64,000 nt of DNA from Astropecten irregularis (lineage: Eukaryota; Echinodermata; Asteroidea; Paxillosida; Astropectinidae), in assembly GCA_963971285.1 (NCBI GenBank), contig OZ020265.1, positions 3,264,270 to 3,328,269 on the forward strand, in the 5' to 3' direction. A program made the translations under genes and the position numbers. The notes under the pieces are model-generated. The model was not told where the DNA came from and made no database searches. It worked only from the letters and a program-made list of their open reading frames with translations. Of the stretch, positions 34,524 through 45,686 are shown piece by piece. The first letter of the stretch is position 1. Every line of letters begins with the position of its first letter.

Positions 34524-34787
34524 CAAGGCCGTGTCCCATTTGTCTGGCTGCAGCCGCTGACTACGGCTCTGGCTGCAACTGTGTCTTTCAACTGGTATCA
34601 GTCAGTAGAATTGGGACGTGCCTTTTGGCCGCATAAGCGCGCCCTCAATAGAAGATTTGAGTCCTTGTTTTTATATAGGAACAGCTGAGGTCAGCCCAGC
34701 CACAACGAAGTCACTTTTCTTCATTGGCTTGATATTTGTGACATCGTGGCCGCACAGCCACGGCCAGACATTTGGGACACGGCCAAG
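34524..34787. mobile_element. MITE with 25-bp inverted ends
   Basis: Ends 'caaggccgtgtcccatttgt' and 'acatttgggacacggcc' are inverted, each adjoining 'ctggc'/'gccag'. About 264 bp; the interior has a second G/C-rich stem ('gctgcagccg', 'gtggccgcacagccacgg'). Non-coding. Confidence 0.75.
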
Positions 34788-35839
34788 TAGTTTAAGTGAA
34801 ATTTTTAAAAACTTTGATTAAGTTGGTCCCATAGACATGACATGTAGGAAGTGACTTGGTAGCATTTGGCATGCTATACAGTATGTCTTGTGCTATGGGT
34901 TGACTAGCAGAATGCCCATGTAAAAAGCAATTCTGCTACTGAAAGTACTGAAAAACGTGATAAATTACCAAAAAATAATAAAACAATAATAGAGAATGAA
35001 CTCTCAGATTTCAGAATTTGTTATATGAGTAGTTTCAGCATCTCATAATAGTGGGGTTTCGTATCCAGTGCAAAATGCGGTGGTCGCCATGACACATGGG
35101 GCACGCATTACATTACTCACAGTGTGAAATTAACTATGAATATGCGCAAGACGGCAACGAATGGTGACGCAGGAGGAACATCGAACATCAGAAATATCTT
35201 CGCACATATTTGTGATGTTTGGTACATCGTACATCACAAATTCAAAAATATCTGTGCAGTTTTGTTATGCGATGTTTGCGCACATTTTTATTTGTGTGTT
35301 TTTATAGTGGCATGATTTTTTCTGAAAAATCTTTTCTTGCTTCAGTTTACGATAATTAGAAATCAAGTGAAATGTACAAAAAAGGTTATTAAAATAGCGG
35401 TCAACTGCCGCAAACAGCGCAATAACGGTATGCAGTTAGTGGTTATGATTCACCCATTATATAATGAATCATGGTGGCCACAAAAATGCGTAAGGACACT
35501 ATTCACTCCTCCTAGGCCAAATTTCATGGAATCTGTTAAGCAAAATTGTTGTGCTTACAGTCACGGCAAAGCGCAAAATCTATTTCATGGAAACTGTAAG
35601 CACAGCTTTCAGCGCTTAACCCGTTAGCGAAGAAACTTCTTCACTTACCTTGATTTTTTTTTCTGCAAGTGCTAACATGTTGTAATGTTAGGCTGTGTAT
35701 AGAAAAAGCGGATAATTTGTCAGATCGCCACAACCATCAAAATGGTCAGAGGCCAAAATTTAGTTCACCAGAGATCAGCAAAATCCTTCTGTTTTATACA
35801 GTATAAGATTCCATGAAATTGGGCTCGTTGAGAACAGAC
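34788..35839. other. Intergenic DNA, no gene
   Basis: AT-rich. A local direct/inverted echo occurs around 35150-35290 ('cgcacatatttgtgatgttt', 'tgcgatgtttgcgcacattt'). Short open frames at 35124-35315 and 35337-35627 are not recognised. Confidence 0.35.
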
Positions 35840-35841
35840 TA

Positions 35842-37300
35842 CAGTCGAACCTCGTTAATACGAGGTCGCCGGGACTTACCGAAAATGCTCGTATTAAGCG
35901 GGGCCTCGTATTATGCGGGATCCATATTTTGTCAACCGAAATGCACGTGTGTGCGGTAACACGGCACATACAGCACGCACTATCCCCCCGGTAACCCATA
36001 ATTACGTGTCAAGTCCGTGTTTACATTTTAGAAGTAATTCATACTTAATAAATTTGATTGATAAATTTCATTTTGTTGAATTGTCACAGATGTAAAAGGG
36101 ATTTCATTACAATATGTAAGAATAATAAAAACCAAGTACATAAATATGTAATAATCAAAATAATGACGGCACGAAAACGACATGAAAATTGCAAGTGGAT
36201 GACAGCGACGAACGTTAGCACCGCACGTTCAGACAAGTTGGTTGCCAAACAATGTGTGCAGTATGAAGCAATGTGCACCGCAGGGAACCAGCGACATTTT
36301 GATGGACACGAGAGGGCGCCTTTTTTTAACTTAAATTAATAAGTGCGTTCGTGGTGTTTTTTTTTTTACACAGATTATTTTTTTAAGATGTCTGTTTTTT
36401 TAGCAGCCCAACATCTGTCTTTTTTTCTCTCCCCTCTATGTAGCAAATTACAGAATTTGCGCTATGTCGTAACGGTGACCAATCAGCGGAAGCATTGCAT
36501 GAACGAAACCCATGCTGCAGTTTAGCCACTATCCGATCACGTGCATGGTGACCACGTGTAGCTGTAACATCGGCCGATTGGTCGGGCCGCAGTCAGATCG
36601 TATCGGTCCGTTCATGGAATATTATTTTGTTCGGATACATGTTGGCTACACTTTGAAGAATTTGTTGTGACAAAAATCCTTTTTACACGTCATCAGCAAG
36701 GTAAAATTTTCTGGAAATTAGCGTGGACTTTGGTTTGATTTTTGAAAGAAAAAATGAAGAAGTTTTTCTCCTTACGAAAATGAATCGACAAAATGGAAGA
36801 CATCGCCGTTTTCCTCGGTCGGGTTTTGACTTTCGTAACGGCCAAAAAAAAAACCCATGTGGATCACGAACAATAAAATACGATGCGCTGTACATTGTCT
36901 GTTTTTTGTTTACACTTTCCACTGGGCAAGCTGCTGGTAAAACCGCAGGAGGGGATTAGTGGGCATTTGTGCTGCGGTGAATTTACCTTTCGGCAACATG
37001 AAACAACGGCGACTTGATGGTGGTGGGATTTTTCTTAATCTGTACCCAAAAAATCGGAAAATCGATTCCAAAAGAAGCCAGATTAAAAAATCCTCGTATT
37101 AAATGGGTTGTTTACAATGACTTTCACGCAACTGGGTCAGCCCAAAACGCTCGTATTAAAAGGTTTTTCGCATTATCAGTGCTCGTATTAAGCAAATATT
37201 TCCCCATAGAAACGTGCACAACTCGGTCGGGACCGGCGTGATATGCTCGTTTTAACCGAGATCTCGTCTTAAGAGAGCTCGTATTAATGAGGTTCGACTG
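35842..37300. mobile_element. pogo/Tigger-type element, non-autonomous
   Basis: 1459 bp with inverted termini 'cagtcgaacctcgttaatac' and 'attaatgaggttcgactg', flanked on both sides by TA (35840-35841 and 37301-37302), the mariner/pogo target. Subterminal copies of 'tgctcgtattaa' occur near both ends. The interior open frames (36058-36339, 36723-36959, 37014-37241) show no DDE or CENPB-type motif, so it probably depends on a transposase elsewhere. It ends 17 bp from the PIGV stop codon and may supply the PIGV 3' UTR. Confidence 0.8.
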
Positions 37301-37316
37301 TACATTAATTGCACTG

Positions 37317-40300
37317 TTATGTCCATGGCAAGAAATTACAATGCATGCAAGTACCAATGATACAATATGCTGCAAAGTAACACAGCACAAGATGAGTGCA
37401 TAAACTCTGCTCATACCAATTCATATACTGTATTATGACTGGATTATTTTTCAAACTAAACAAATTATCCTGCCTGACATTTGTAGAAGATTTCTGCTGT
37501 TTCAGTTGCTGCTGCTGCTGCTGCTGCTCCTGTAGACTGTGGGAGTGTCCTGCATTGTACTGTGCACTATCTGATGTGATGTGGGCTGCATACCAGAATA
37601 CCACTGGACAGCTAGAAGTAATGAATCTCGTAACAACCTGAATACAACATTTAAAAAAATGAAATAATCTAAAATCATCTGGGGAATATGAAATATTTAT
37701 TTCAGCGGGAATGGGTCATTAGGGAGACTTTGGAATTTTGGAATCATCAGCTAGGATCAAAATGTGTCAGTCCCTCCTAACTCTGCTGCTCAGTGATAAA
37801 TGTGCTAGTCTACAGGGGTGTGAGTGGAGCCTGAAAAAAATAATGTAATCACCAAATAACCTAAAGGGAAACAAAAGTCATTGAAAATTGAACAAAGAAA
37901 AATTGACTGGAGCTGCAAGATTTACACCGACGACCTCCTAAATACCGTTTGACAGTCAGAACAACATGAACAATTGACCATTAGGCAGTTAGGGACACCA
38001 CCAACGTAGGGCTGGATAGCTCAGTTGGTAGAGCACATGGACGGCATTCGGGAGGTCGCTGATTCGAATCCTGCTCTAGTCAGTCTATAATTAGTTATTA
38101 CACAATTATTTACCTGTACATGCATACAAGTAACTCCAAATACAAGAAGAGCTGCTGAATGGATGACATACACCAATGCCTTACTGCTGTAGATTCCATC
38201 CAATGGTTTGCCATTCAATGGCTGTTTCTCTGTCTCATACAATCCCAATATACGCACATAACTCCATCTACACTGGCAATAGTCTACAATGGCACATCCA
38301 CACAGGACAACCATGGGCAGTGCAAGGAGGAAGTTGGGTAATTGCTTCAATTCATAGTATTTGAGGAATCCTACATTCCAGTGATGTGATTGAATGGCAG
38401 CGTATGGTAATGGCATGCTTTGCAGACACCATGATGGTGCACTATCTCCTGATGCTACTGGTCCTTCATGTCCTGATGTCATCATAGTCAGGAATGACAC
38501 AAAGTCTCTCTGATTGGAGCATATTATCATGAAGGAATACATTTGAAACAAGACAAATGGAAGTATAACAAAGATACAACAAGGCAGTATAGCGATTGTT
38601 TTTAGAATGTTTGGTACATAGTGATACGTCACGTTCCACAACAAAGATTGTCTCAGTCTGAGCTGTCCTTGTACCATTGCTAAGACATATGCAAGTCCAG
38701 CTACAGTTCTCTTCATCAAAACATACAACAGGAATCCAGCTGAGACGATTCCATTTGATCGCACTGCTCCTGATGATGCAAATACGAGTGCAGCTAAGAA
38801 GATTCGGTTGTGTTCTACACACAGCATTCCTGCAAAGCTTACCATAGCAAATAGAGACTCAGTATACGCAGCTGACATGAACACACTGGCTGGATTGATG
38901 CAGAAGAGTAATGCTGCCTTGTAGGCTAGTCCTCTATCATACAACACTTGTACACTAAGATGGTATAGCACAACAGCTGTTATACAGAATGTCAGAATGT
39001 TCAGCAATACAGATGCAGTTACAATGCAGCTAAGCAGGCTCATGTGGAGACCAGATGCATACTGTAATGGCTGTATGATGGAGTCAGCCATGGTACGTAC
39101 TAAGCATGGGTACAATGGGAAGAAGGCAAACATCTGTGTTGATGTGTACCCATGATGTGCAATGTGCAGGAAGTATGAAGCATCCCATTTTGTGAATCCA
39201 CCGATCAGTAAATGTACAGCTTTATCAGACGTTGAGGGATCATCCACAGGATCCAGATGAAAGGCATCGGCTTCATGATCAGGAAACAAGTTGGTACAGA
39301 TAACCTGCAACAAACAAACAACCAAAAACAAATGCAATCATCAAATAACTACAAGGGAAGCTGACTGGATTTTTAAGTCATTGAAAAGTGAACAAAGACA
39401 AATCAAACTAGACATCTATGGCTGTTGCAAACAGCACATAGGGCTTTTCCGCATATGATATTATAAATTGAATTACAAATTTTAAACTGTTATGTATACA
39501 AAGAAAGGGATCCCTTAATGGACAATTGAAAAAAGAATCATGATCCTAGATCTTACCACTTTGGAATGAGGAGCTAACCGGAAGTAGAGGTCACAGAGGT
39601 CAAGCATTGTGTTTCAAAGAAAGACCTTGCCTAACATTGACTTTTGGTGAAAGAATCATAGCCCTTACCACCTTTAAATGAGAAGCTACTTCCAGTTTGA
39701 CCGGAAGTAGTGGTCACAGAGGTCAAGTTATTTGTCACAGTGAAAGACCTTGCCTAACAATGATTTGGGTGAAAGAATCATGATCATAGCCCTTACCACC
39801 TTTAAATAAGGAGCTACTTCCTGTTTGACCGGAAGTAGAGGTCACAGAGGTCAAGCAATGTGTCAAAATGAAAAGACCTTGCCTCGCAGTGATTTTTGGT
39901 GAAAGAATCATGATCATAGCTCTTACCACTCTTAAGTGAAGAGCTACTTCCTGTTTGACCGGAAGTAGAGGTCACAGAGGTCAATTAACATATCAAAAAG
40001 AAAGACCTTGCCTAACATTGACTTTTGGTGAAAGAATCAAGTTCATATCTCAAACCGTTGATTTTTTGTTGATTTTTAAAGATTTTGATTATTAAATTTA
40101 AATTGCTTGTAATTTGACACCTGATGACATCATCATGACGACATTGTTCTAGGATCATCCCTGCATAAGGGTCCTTCATTGGTATGAGTTTGATGATGAT
40201 CCAAACTTGCAAAAGCACTAAAGTCACGCTAAGAATAAAACTAGTACAAATTGAATGGGCCATTGGAGAAGAAGAAGAAGAAGAAGAAGAGGATGAAGAA

Positions 40301-42624
40301 GAAAAAAAAATCAGAACAAAAAGAATAACTTTTTCGCACTCGAAAGTGCGAAAAAGTTAAAAAAAAAAACAGAACCAAAAAAAAAGGGTTTTCGCTGACG
40401 CGTAAAACCCAATAAATAAATAAATAAATTGAATAGAGAACCAGTAAAGGTATGGTATTCAGGAGGTTGCTGGTTTGAATCCCACTCCAATCAATTTTAC
40501 TTTGTTCACTTTTCAAAAACAAATGCACAAAGCAAAGAATTGGAAATGATGCATAGAAATTACATGTACCATTCACTAAACAAAACCTTACTTTGCTTGG
40601 GATACCTTAGTCCTAAGATTATCACAAAGTCTTTGTATTGGGGATGGGATACTGCACTTATTTTATATTGCACAAGACTGCTTATCCACCTTGCAAAGTA
40701 CTGACAACTCATGTGATCATTTGAACACACCTGTACAGTAACAGGTGTAACTTTTGTGCAGTTTACCTTACATCCATAACATTCAAAATTCAACATGATG
40801 CCCCAGCCCATGTTGTGGCACAAAGTCAAGTCTTGATTGTGAGAGGTGATAACTGGAGATTGATTGACCTTACCAGTACCAAGCAATCAAGCAAGCATTT
40901 ACATGTCTATGGGGCAGCTTACTCTTTCAATATCCAGGGGCCAATTATCTGCTTGACAGGACAGCCAGATAATTTGCATTTAATAATCAGCCAACCAGCT
41001 GATGGTTGCATCATTCATTTATCCCTTTCACCCCAAACAATTCAGGTCACAAAAGTGGGCTGATAAGCTTCTGGCTTAAGTCTTAAGGCAGCAAAGGGGT
41101 TGGAGAACAAGGTGAACAATGGAGCTATTGTGTTATATAACAGCTCTATGGGTGAACCTAAAGTACATGAGTGTAGCTGTGAAAGACCGGAAACAGGTCA
41201 ACTCGCCCCCTAGCCGACTCGCCCCTTACCGACTCGCCCCTTACCGACTCGCCCCCTGACCGACTCGCCCCCTCCCTGACTCGCCCCTTACCAACTCGCC
41301 TCCTGGCCGACTCGCCCCCTGGCCGACTCGCCCCCTAGCCGACTCGCCCCCTGACCGACTCGCCCCCTGGCCGAATTTTTTGTTTTTGTCCTTGACGATG
41401 TTTTTGAGTTTTTGTGACTCTTTGAGATAAAATGACAATTTTTTTTGTTTTATTATTCGATGTCCTTTCTTAACATATTTTGTTATCATTTTGTTTTAAA
41501 ATGTCTTGCTTTAACTTTAAGTGTTATTATTGACATTTTTTGTAGACCTTTTTTTATTATGACGATATGTTTTGTTCTTCTTGTTTTTAAGTTGCGTTTT
41601 TGAATTTTTTATGTTTTTGGTTCTGCAAAGGAAATATTAATTAAATTAAATTAAATTAATTAAGGAGTTTGTGTGTGGACTTTGTGCATTTTCGTGCTTA
41701 ACCATAAAATGTTTGACATAAACACATAGTAGGCCCTACAAAAGGGTGAGAAGCATTTGGTTATTAATTATGATGCCTAATTAACTTCGCATTTTGCATC
41801 TCTTTTCTGAATAAATTAGGGGGCGAGTTGGCCAGGGGGCGAGTCGGTCAGGGGGCGAGTCGGCCAGGGGGCGAGTCGGCTAGGAGGCGAGTTGGTAAGG
41901 GGCGAGTCGGTCAGGGGGCGATTCGGTCAGGGGGCGAGTTGGTAAGGGGCGAGTCGGTAAGGGGCGAGTCGGCTAGGGGGCGAGTTGACTTGTAATCGAA
42001 AGACCTCATGAATGCACAGGTACATTGATGTTACAAATGGCACACAAGCTGCAACTGCAGTGCAGACAATTACAACATGAAGAACAGGGACATGTGCATA
42101 CATGTATCTTGACCATCACTGCAGCAAGTCTTATTACACCCTTATCCGTCATGAAGACAGATTTTCCTGTCTGCACTGATCAGCCTCAATGAATGCCCAA
42201 ATACAAATTTTGTAAATCTGGTAACACAATCGCAAATCTTCAATTCACATGGAAATCAAACTTAATAACGTGAATTGTCATTGGTTAATAAAGTAAGTTA
42301 TATGTCTAAATTAGTAAAATACATTTGCTAAAAATGCTAATTTTAAAGTGCGTGATCTTTAAAGATGTGAACAACTCAACAAAATAAAAGTCAGCTAAAA
42401 AGACAAAATTAAAAACTCAAAAAGTCATAAGAAATGGTTGTGATTGGTGGTGGTGACGAAGCCATCATCACGTTTACTCATCTCACTGTAATAATTTAGC
42501 TCTATCCTACCTGGATGAAAATGATGACAACTCGCGATAGCAGTGCAAAGCAAGCCACGTCAAGTGAGGGATATCTCACACCACGACCACGCAGACCTGG
42601 GAACCTTCCCACAGCCACAGACAT
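37317..42624 (-). CDS. PIGV: GPI mannosyltransferase 2 (3 coding exons, complete)
   Basis: Integral ER membrane enzyme adding the second mannose to the GPI anchor precursor, family GT76. On the - strand: exon 1 42624-42511 (38 codons), exon 2 39304-38114 (397 codons), exon 3 37637-37317 (106 codons plus stop). Borders are CAG|GTAGGA...GCAG|GTT and CAG|GTAAAT...TTCAG|GTT, all phase 0. The 541-residue product is longer than human PIGV (493). Landmarks: PDHEADAF (residues 46-53), KWDASYFLHIAHHGY (77-91), FFPLYP, multiple membrane helices, VGFLKYYELKQLPNFLLA, MHVQ|VVTRFITSS across the last junction and the conserved C-terminus HCNFLPWT. Exon 1 is supported by VACFALLSRVVIIFIQ, which supplies the expected first helix. 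ATG 42624 is the first Met after an in-frame stop. Exon 3 carries a glutamine run. Intron 1 holds tandem repeats and a fold-back element. Confidence 0.95.
37503..37535 (-). repeat. CAG (polyglutamine) repeat in PIGV exon 3
   Basis: Seven consecutive CAG codons on the - strand encode QEQQQQQQQLKQQ in a loop between the last two membrane segments. Human PIGV has no such run, and it explains part of the extra length. Pure CAG makes it potentially variable in length. Confidence 0.85.
37876..38095 (+). mobile_element. Family F tRNA-like element, rearranged copy (PIGV intron 2)
   Basis: The left end is 'gtcattgaaaattgaacaaa'. The right half, 38008-38080, contains box A-like 'tagctcagttgg' and box B-like 'gattcgaatcc'. 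The left half carries part of the same sequence in reverse ('gactggagctgcaag', 'gacgacctcctaaataccg'), so two partial copies face each other. The tRNA-like part has no pairing acceptor stem and is not a tRNA gene. Confidence 0.65.
39370..39410 (+). repeat. Family F end fragment
   Basis: 'aagtcattgaaaagtgaaca' and following bases match the end of the element at 56282-56430; nothing else of it is present. Confidence 0.5.
39527..40040. repeat. Tandem repeat of 118-130 bp, four copies (PIGV intron 1)
   Basis: Copies start near 39535, 39653, 39775 and 39905 (landmark 'gaatca'), with a fifth start at 40034. Each holds 'gaccggaagtagaggtcaca' and 'agaccttgcctaacattga'. The copies are diverged by substitutions and small indels, so the array is not young. 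Confidence 0.85.
40266..40310. repeat. GAA microsatellite
   Basis: A run of GAA triplets with minor interruptions, followed by A-rich DNA and a short hairpin 'ttcgcactcgaaagtgcgaa' at about 40333-40352. Confidence 0.8.
40440..40520 (+). mobile_element. Family F tRNA-like element, 3' fragment
   Basis: Contains 'aggaggttgctggtttgaat' (box B-like), 'cccactccaatcaattttac' and the terminal 'ctttgttcacttttcaa', as at the end of the intact copy. Confidence 0.6.
41196..41989. mobile_element. Fold-back element with 16-bp G/C-rich repeat arms (PIGV intron 1)
   Basis: The left arm 41196-41374 is built of a 15-16-bp unit (gactcgccccctggcc and variants). The right arm 41819-41989 has the reverse complement (ggggcgagtcggccag). 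The outer ends are 'ggtcaactcgccccctagcc' and 'ggctagggggcgagttgact', exact inverted copies continuing for about 50 bp. The spacer is AT-rich with no coding content. The unit length and CGAGTTG/CGAGTCG core match the element at 4464-5635 although the rest of the unit differs. Confidence 0.85.
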
Positions 42625-43047
42625 TGCATGCCCGCGGTGTGTCTGTGCTATCGAAGTCTGAAGTAGCAAAGGGCAGCCTAGCCCGAATCGTTGGTCCTCA
42701 GCCGCGGTACGGTGGCAATTTGCACTGCACTAGCACTAGCTCAAAAGGGAATCCTCTTCTGCTAGTTCTACATGTAGGCCTACTTCTTTCTTAATTGTAC
42801 AAATACATTTTAGAATCGGAACGGAAAAGTTGTTTCCACGCCGTGGTACATGCACACGACGCGTCCTTCCCTGGTCGAGGCTTGATTCACAATGTGCATT
42901 ATTATTAATACACGTGCATGCATGCTATACTATGTCATAGACTGGTTCCCGTTCTCTCCGAGTCGAATTATCATTGGGACGGGAACCAGTTCATTCGGAC
43001 ACGGCCACACAGCCATAATATTGTGAACCTGCATATGTAGAATACAT
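42625..43047 (-). promoter_or_regulatory. Probable PIGV 5' region / promoter
   Basis: Upstream of the PIGV start the DNA is richer in G/C and CpG (for example 'cagccgcggtacggtgg' near 42700). A short hairpin 'actggttcccgtt'/'gacgggaaccagt' lies at about 42942-42992. No TATA box is obvious. Promoter assignment rests on position. Confidence 0.35.
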
Positions 43048-43602
43048 GCAGTAAAATACTTAATGCAGCGTAAATTCGCATGTTGATGTGCATGAATCCT
43101 GCTAAGCACCCAATGATGCATGACTTCTATAATTTCAACTCGTTTCGGTAGTGCTGCCACTAGATTGGGCCTAATAATGCGACTAGTTTGGTGTTGATAC
43201 TAAAATTAACAAAGACCACAACAACAAGCGTTTACAAAACTGGGCCAGGAAGCGACATTCTCTTGCTTCTGAGTTCTGTTTGCTGCTTTAAAAAACAGAA
43301 AGAAGTAGACTTGGTTATATTATACAATTTACATTTTCCCCGAGCGGTAAGTAGAATATCGTAGAATATTCTTCGATGATAGTGCCTTTTGTGGCTGTAG
43401 GCTAACATTTTTGTAAATCAATGTGAATCTGAATGTCAATGATTGAATGAAATGTTCTCCTTTTTTTGCATTTAGGCCCTATTCATTATTGTGTTGGCAA
43501 ATATCACAGAGCTATAGTAAAATTACTAGCCTAGAGCGCCTGCTGGGCGAGTTAACTTGAGTACGAGTTGACTTGGGTACGAGTTGACTTGGGTGTTATT
43601 TT
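43048..43602. repeat. 555-bp direct duplication, copy 1
   Basis: From 'aaaatacttaatgcagcgta' to 'ttgacttgggtgttattttt', nearly identical to 44814-45362. Differences include 'cttcgatgatagtgcc' here against 'ctttgatgatattagtgcc' there. The last ~50 bp are 16-bp units (gagttgacttgggtac). Confidence 0.9.
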
Positions 43603-43650
43603 TGGGGAACGACTTGACTTGGGTACGAGTTAACTTGGGTACGACTAGCT
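43550..43650. repeat. 16-bp GAGTTGACTTGGGTAC array
   Basis: Units gagttaacttgagtac, gagttgacttgggtac and relatives, interrupted by 'gttatttttggggaacg'. Related units flank the far end of the nested element at 45890-45905. Same 16-bp period and GAGTTG core as the two large fold-backs. Confidence 0.7.
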
Positions 43651-44813
43651 GCAGTAACTGTAGCCCAACATTACTCCTGACGTTGTTGTCGTAGCCTGCA
43701 GTCATCGGTTTCCGATGGGATAACAGGAAAACTTCTATAAAACAGAAACGAAATAAAATTTCAGAAAATCACTTCACTAACTTTGAACTGGACACTTCCA
43801 GATTATAAACTGTAAAAATCCTCAAAGTTGAAGTCTTTTCTTTGGAAATATTGTCCGTCATTTACAGTGACATCGATTCCGCTATGTAAACAAAGCGTCA
43901 CCAGTTTTCGATAACTTGGTTGTGCGGCAAAGTTCGTTGACATCAGAGTAGCTATGGCACGCCAAGTCACTCAAAAATTTATGAAATATTGTCCTGACTC
44001 GATTTGATCGAACTGGGTCGATGGAGTTATTTATAAAAGGTCCTGAAACGGTTTTGATTCAAAGATCGTGAATGATAAATTATTTTTTACAAATAAATGG
44101 TTGAATCAACAAAATGAGAATTTGGTACAGATCATGGTAGGTAAAATTATTATCACAACATTTTTATAATATCTGGCATCATTATGAGAGGCCTAAACGT
44201 GGATAGCTTAAGTTCATCAGCTTAGCAAAGTTTCAAATTAAAAAGAGAAAAATAAAATTATGGCACTTCGATTTGAGAAAGACTTTAACACTTTTGTTAC
44301 ATTGGCATGCCATAAAAACCCAGATCGCACTGGGATCACGTGACCTGCCGTCTGACATCGGAAGAATGAAAGTTGTTCGAGCAGACGACAGTTTAGTTTG
44401 AAATATTTGACCACAGATTGTGTCTTTTATAAACGTTTGAACATTAGCCTTAAAATGCATTAGTAATCTATACCCAAAATTACATAGTTTTTTACTTTTG
44501 AGTATCACTCATAACTGAAAACTTTATTCTCAATATCCTGAATGTCGGAGATAGCCCTGAGTGTAGTCATCACTTCAGGCATACTGATCACGAAGTATCA
44601 CGCACGGTCTCGCGGTAAACGGGAATCAAATTTCGTCATCGAAAACATATGTCCATCGGAAACTCATGACCGGACGATATATAGGGCTACAGGTCAATCA
44701 ATATGGATATCATCTGTTGATAATTCCCCACCCCTAAAATGACTATTATTTAGCGATCTGTGGCATAATGCATCACCCTGGTGTTCCTGATGTCGTGAAG
44801 AAGCATTCAGAAG

Positions 44814-45362
44814 AAAATACTTAATGCAGCGTAAATTCGCATGTTGATGTGCATGAATCCTGCTAAGCACCCAATGATGCATGACTTCTATAATTTCAAC
44901 TCGTTTCGGTAGTGCTGCCACTAGATTGGGCCTAATAATGCGACTAGTTTGGTGTTGATACTAAAATTAACAAAGACCACAACAACAAGCGTTTACAAAA
45001 CTGGGCCAGGAAGCGACATTCTCTTGCTTCTGAGTTCTGTTTGCTGCTTTAAAAAACAGAAAGAAGTAGACTTGGTTATATTATACAATTTACATTTTCC
45101 CCGAGCGGTAAGTAGAATATCGTAGAATATTCTTTGATGATATTAGTGCCTTTTGTGGCTGTAGGCTAACATTTTTGTAAATCAATGTGAATCTGAATGT
45201 CAATGATTGAATGAAATGTTCTCCTTTTTTTGCATTTAGGCCCTATTCATTATTGTGTTGGCAAATATCACAGAGCTATAGTAAAATTACTAGCCTAGAG
45301 CGCCTGCTGGGCGAGTTAACTTGAGTACGAGTTGACTTGGGTACGAGTTGACTTGGGTGTTA
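44814..45362. repeat. 555-bp direct duplication, copy 2
   Basis: Second copy of 43048-43602, 1.77 kb downstream in the same orientation and inside the nested element. It breaks off exactly where the small MITE 45366-45686 begins, after 'ggtgttattttt'. Confidence 0.9.
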
Positions 45363-45365
45363 TTT

Positions 45366-45686
45366 TTCGACAAAACGAGCAATTTTCGGCCCAAATCTCA
45401 GTACATACAATTTGACTTGGATTCTGCGGCAAATTTCCCACAGTGCTTTGCGAAATAATATAAGGAAATACACAAGAATTTAACTCTTTCCTAGTACCCT
45501 GTCCAGTCTACATTCCATTTACGTGCAATGGAGCGAACGGCACCAGTCTACTCCCTGATCTACACGTGCAGAATTCTCGAGAGTTCTCGAGAACTCTCGA
45601 GAATTCTCGAGAATTTCTTGAGAATTCCAAGTCATTTTGTATGTACTGAGATTTGGGCCGAAAATTGCTTGTTTTGTCAAAATCCA
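45366..45686. mobile_element. Small inverted-repeat MITE inside the nested element
   Basis: Inverted ends 'cgacaaaacgagcaattttc' and 'gaaaattgcttgttttgtc' continue through 'ggcccaaatctcagtacat' and its mirror for about 55 bp. Its interior includes a run of 'gagaattctcgaga'-type palindromes at 45585-45620. Confidence 0.8.

Noticed and set aside
38008-38080. tRNA gene on the + strand
   Set aside because: Boxes A and B are present but the ends cannot pair as an acceptor stem, and the sequence recurs within a repeat family (56282-56430, 40440-40520).
38021-39337. Single 438-codon reading frame as the whole PIGV protein
   Set aside because: Its first 11 residues are translation of a pyrimidine-rich acceptor tract and its last ~30 are intron 2 (including the tRNA-like element). 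The true protein joins three exons.
39527-39620. Possible PIGV first exon reading MLDLCDLYFRLAPHSKV with a GTAAGA donor on the - strand
   Set aside because: The segment is one unit of the 118-130-bp tandem repeat and does not match the expected first helix. The exon at 42624-42511 (VACFALLSRVVIIFIQ) matches PIGV better and has a proper donor.
40560-41063. Additional PIGV or other host exon in intron 1
   Set aside because: Open frames on both strands are unlike PIGV or any family I recognise, and PIGV is already complete without them.
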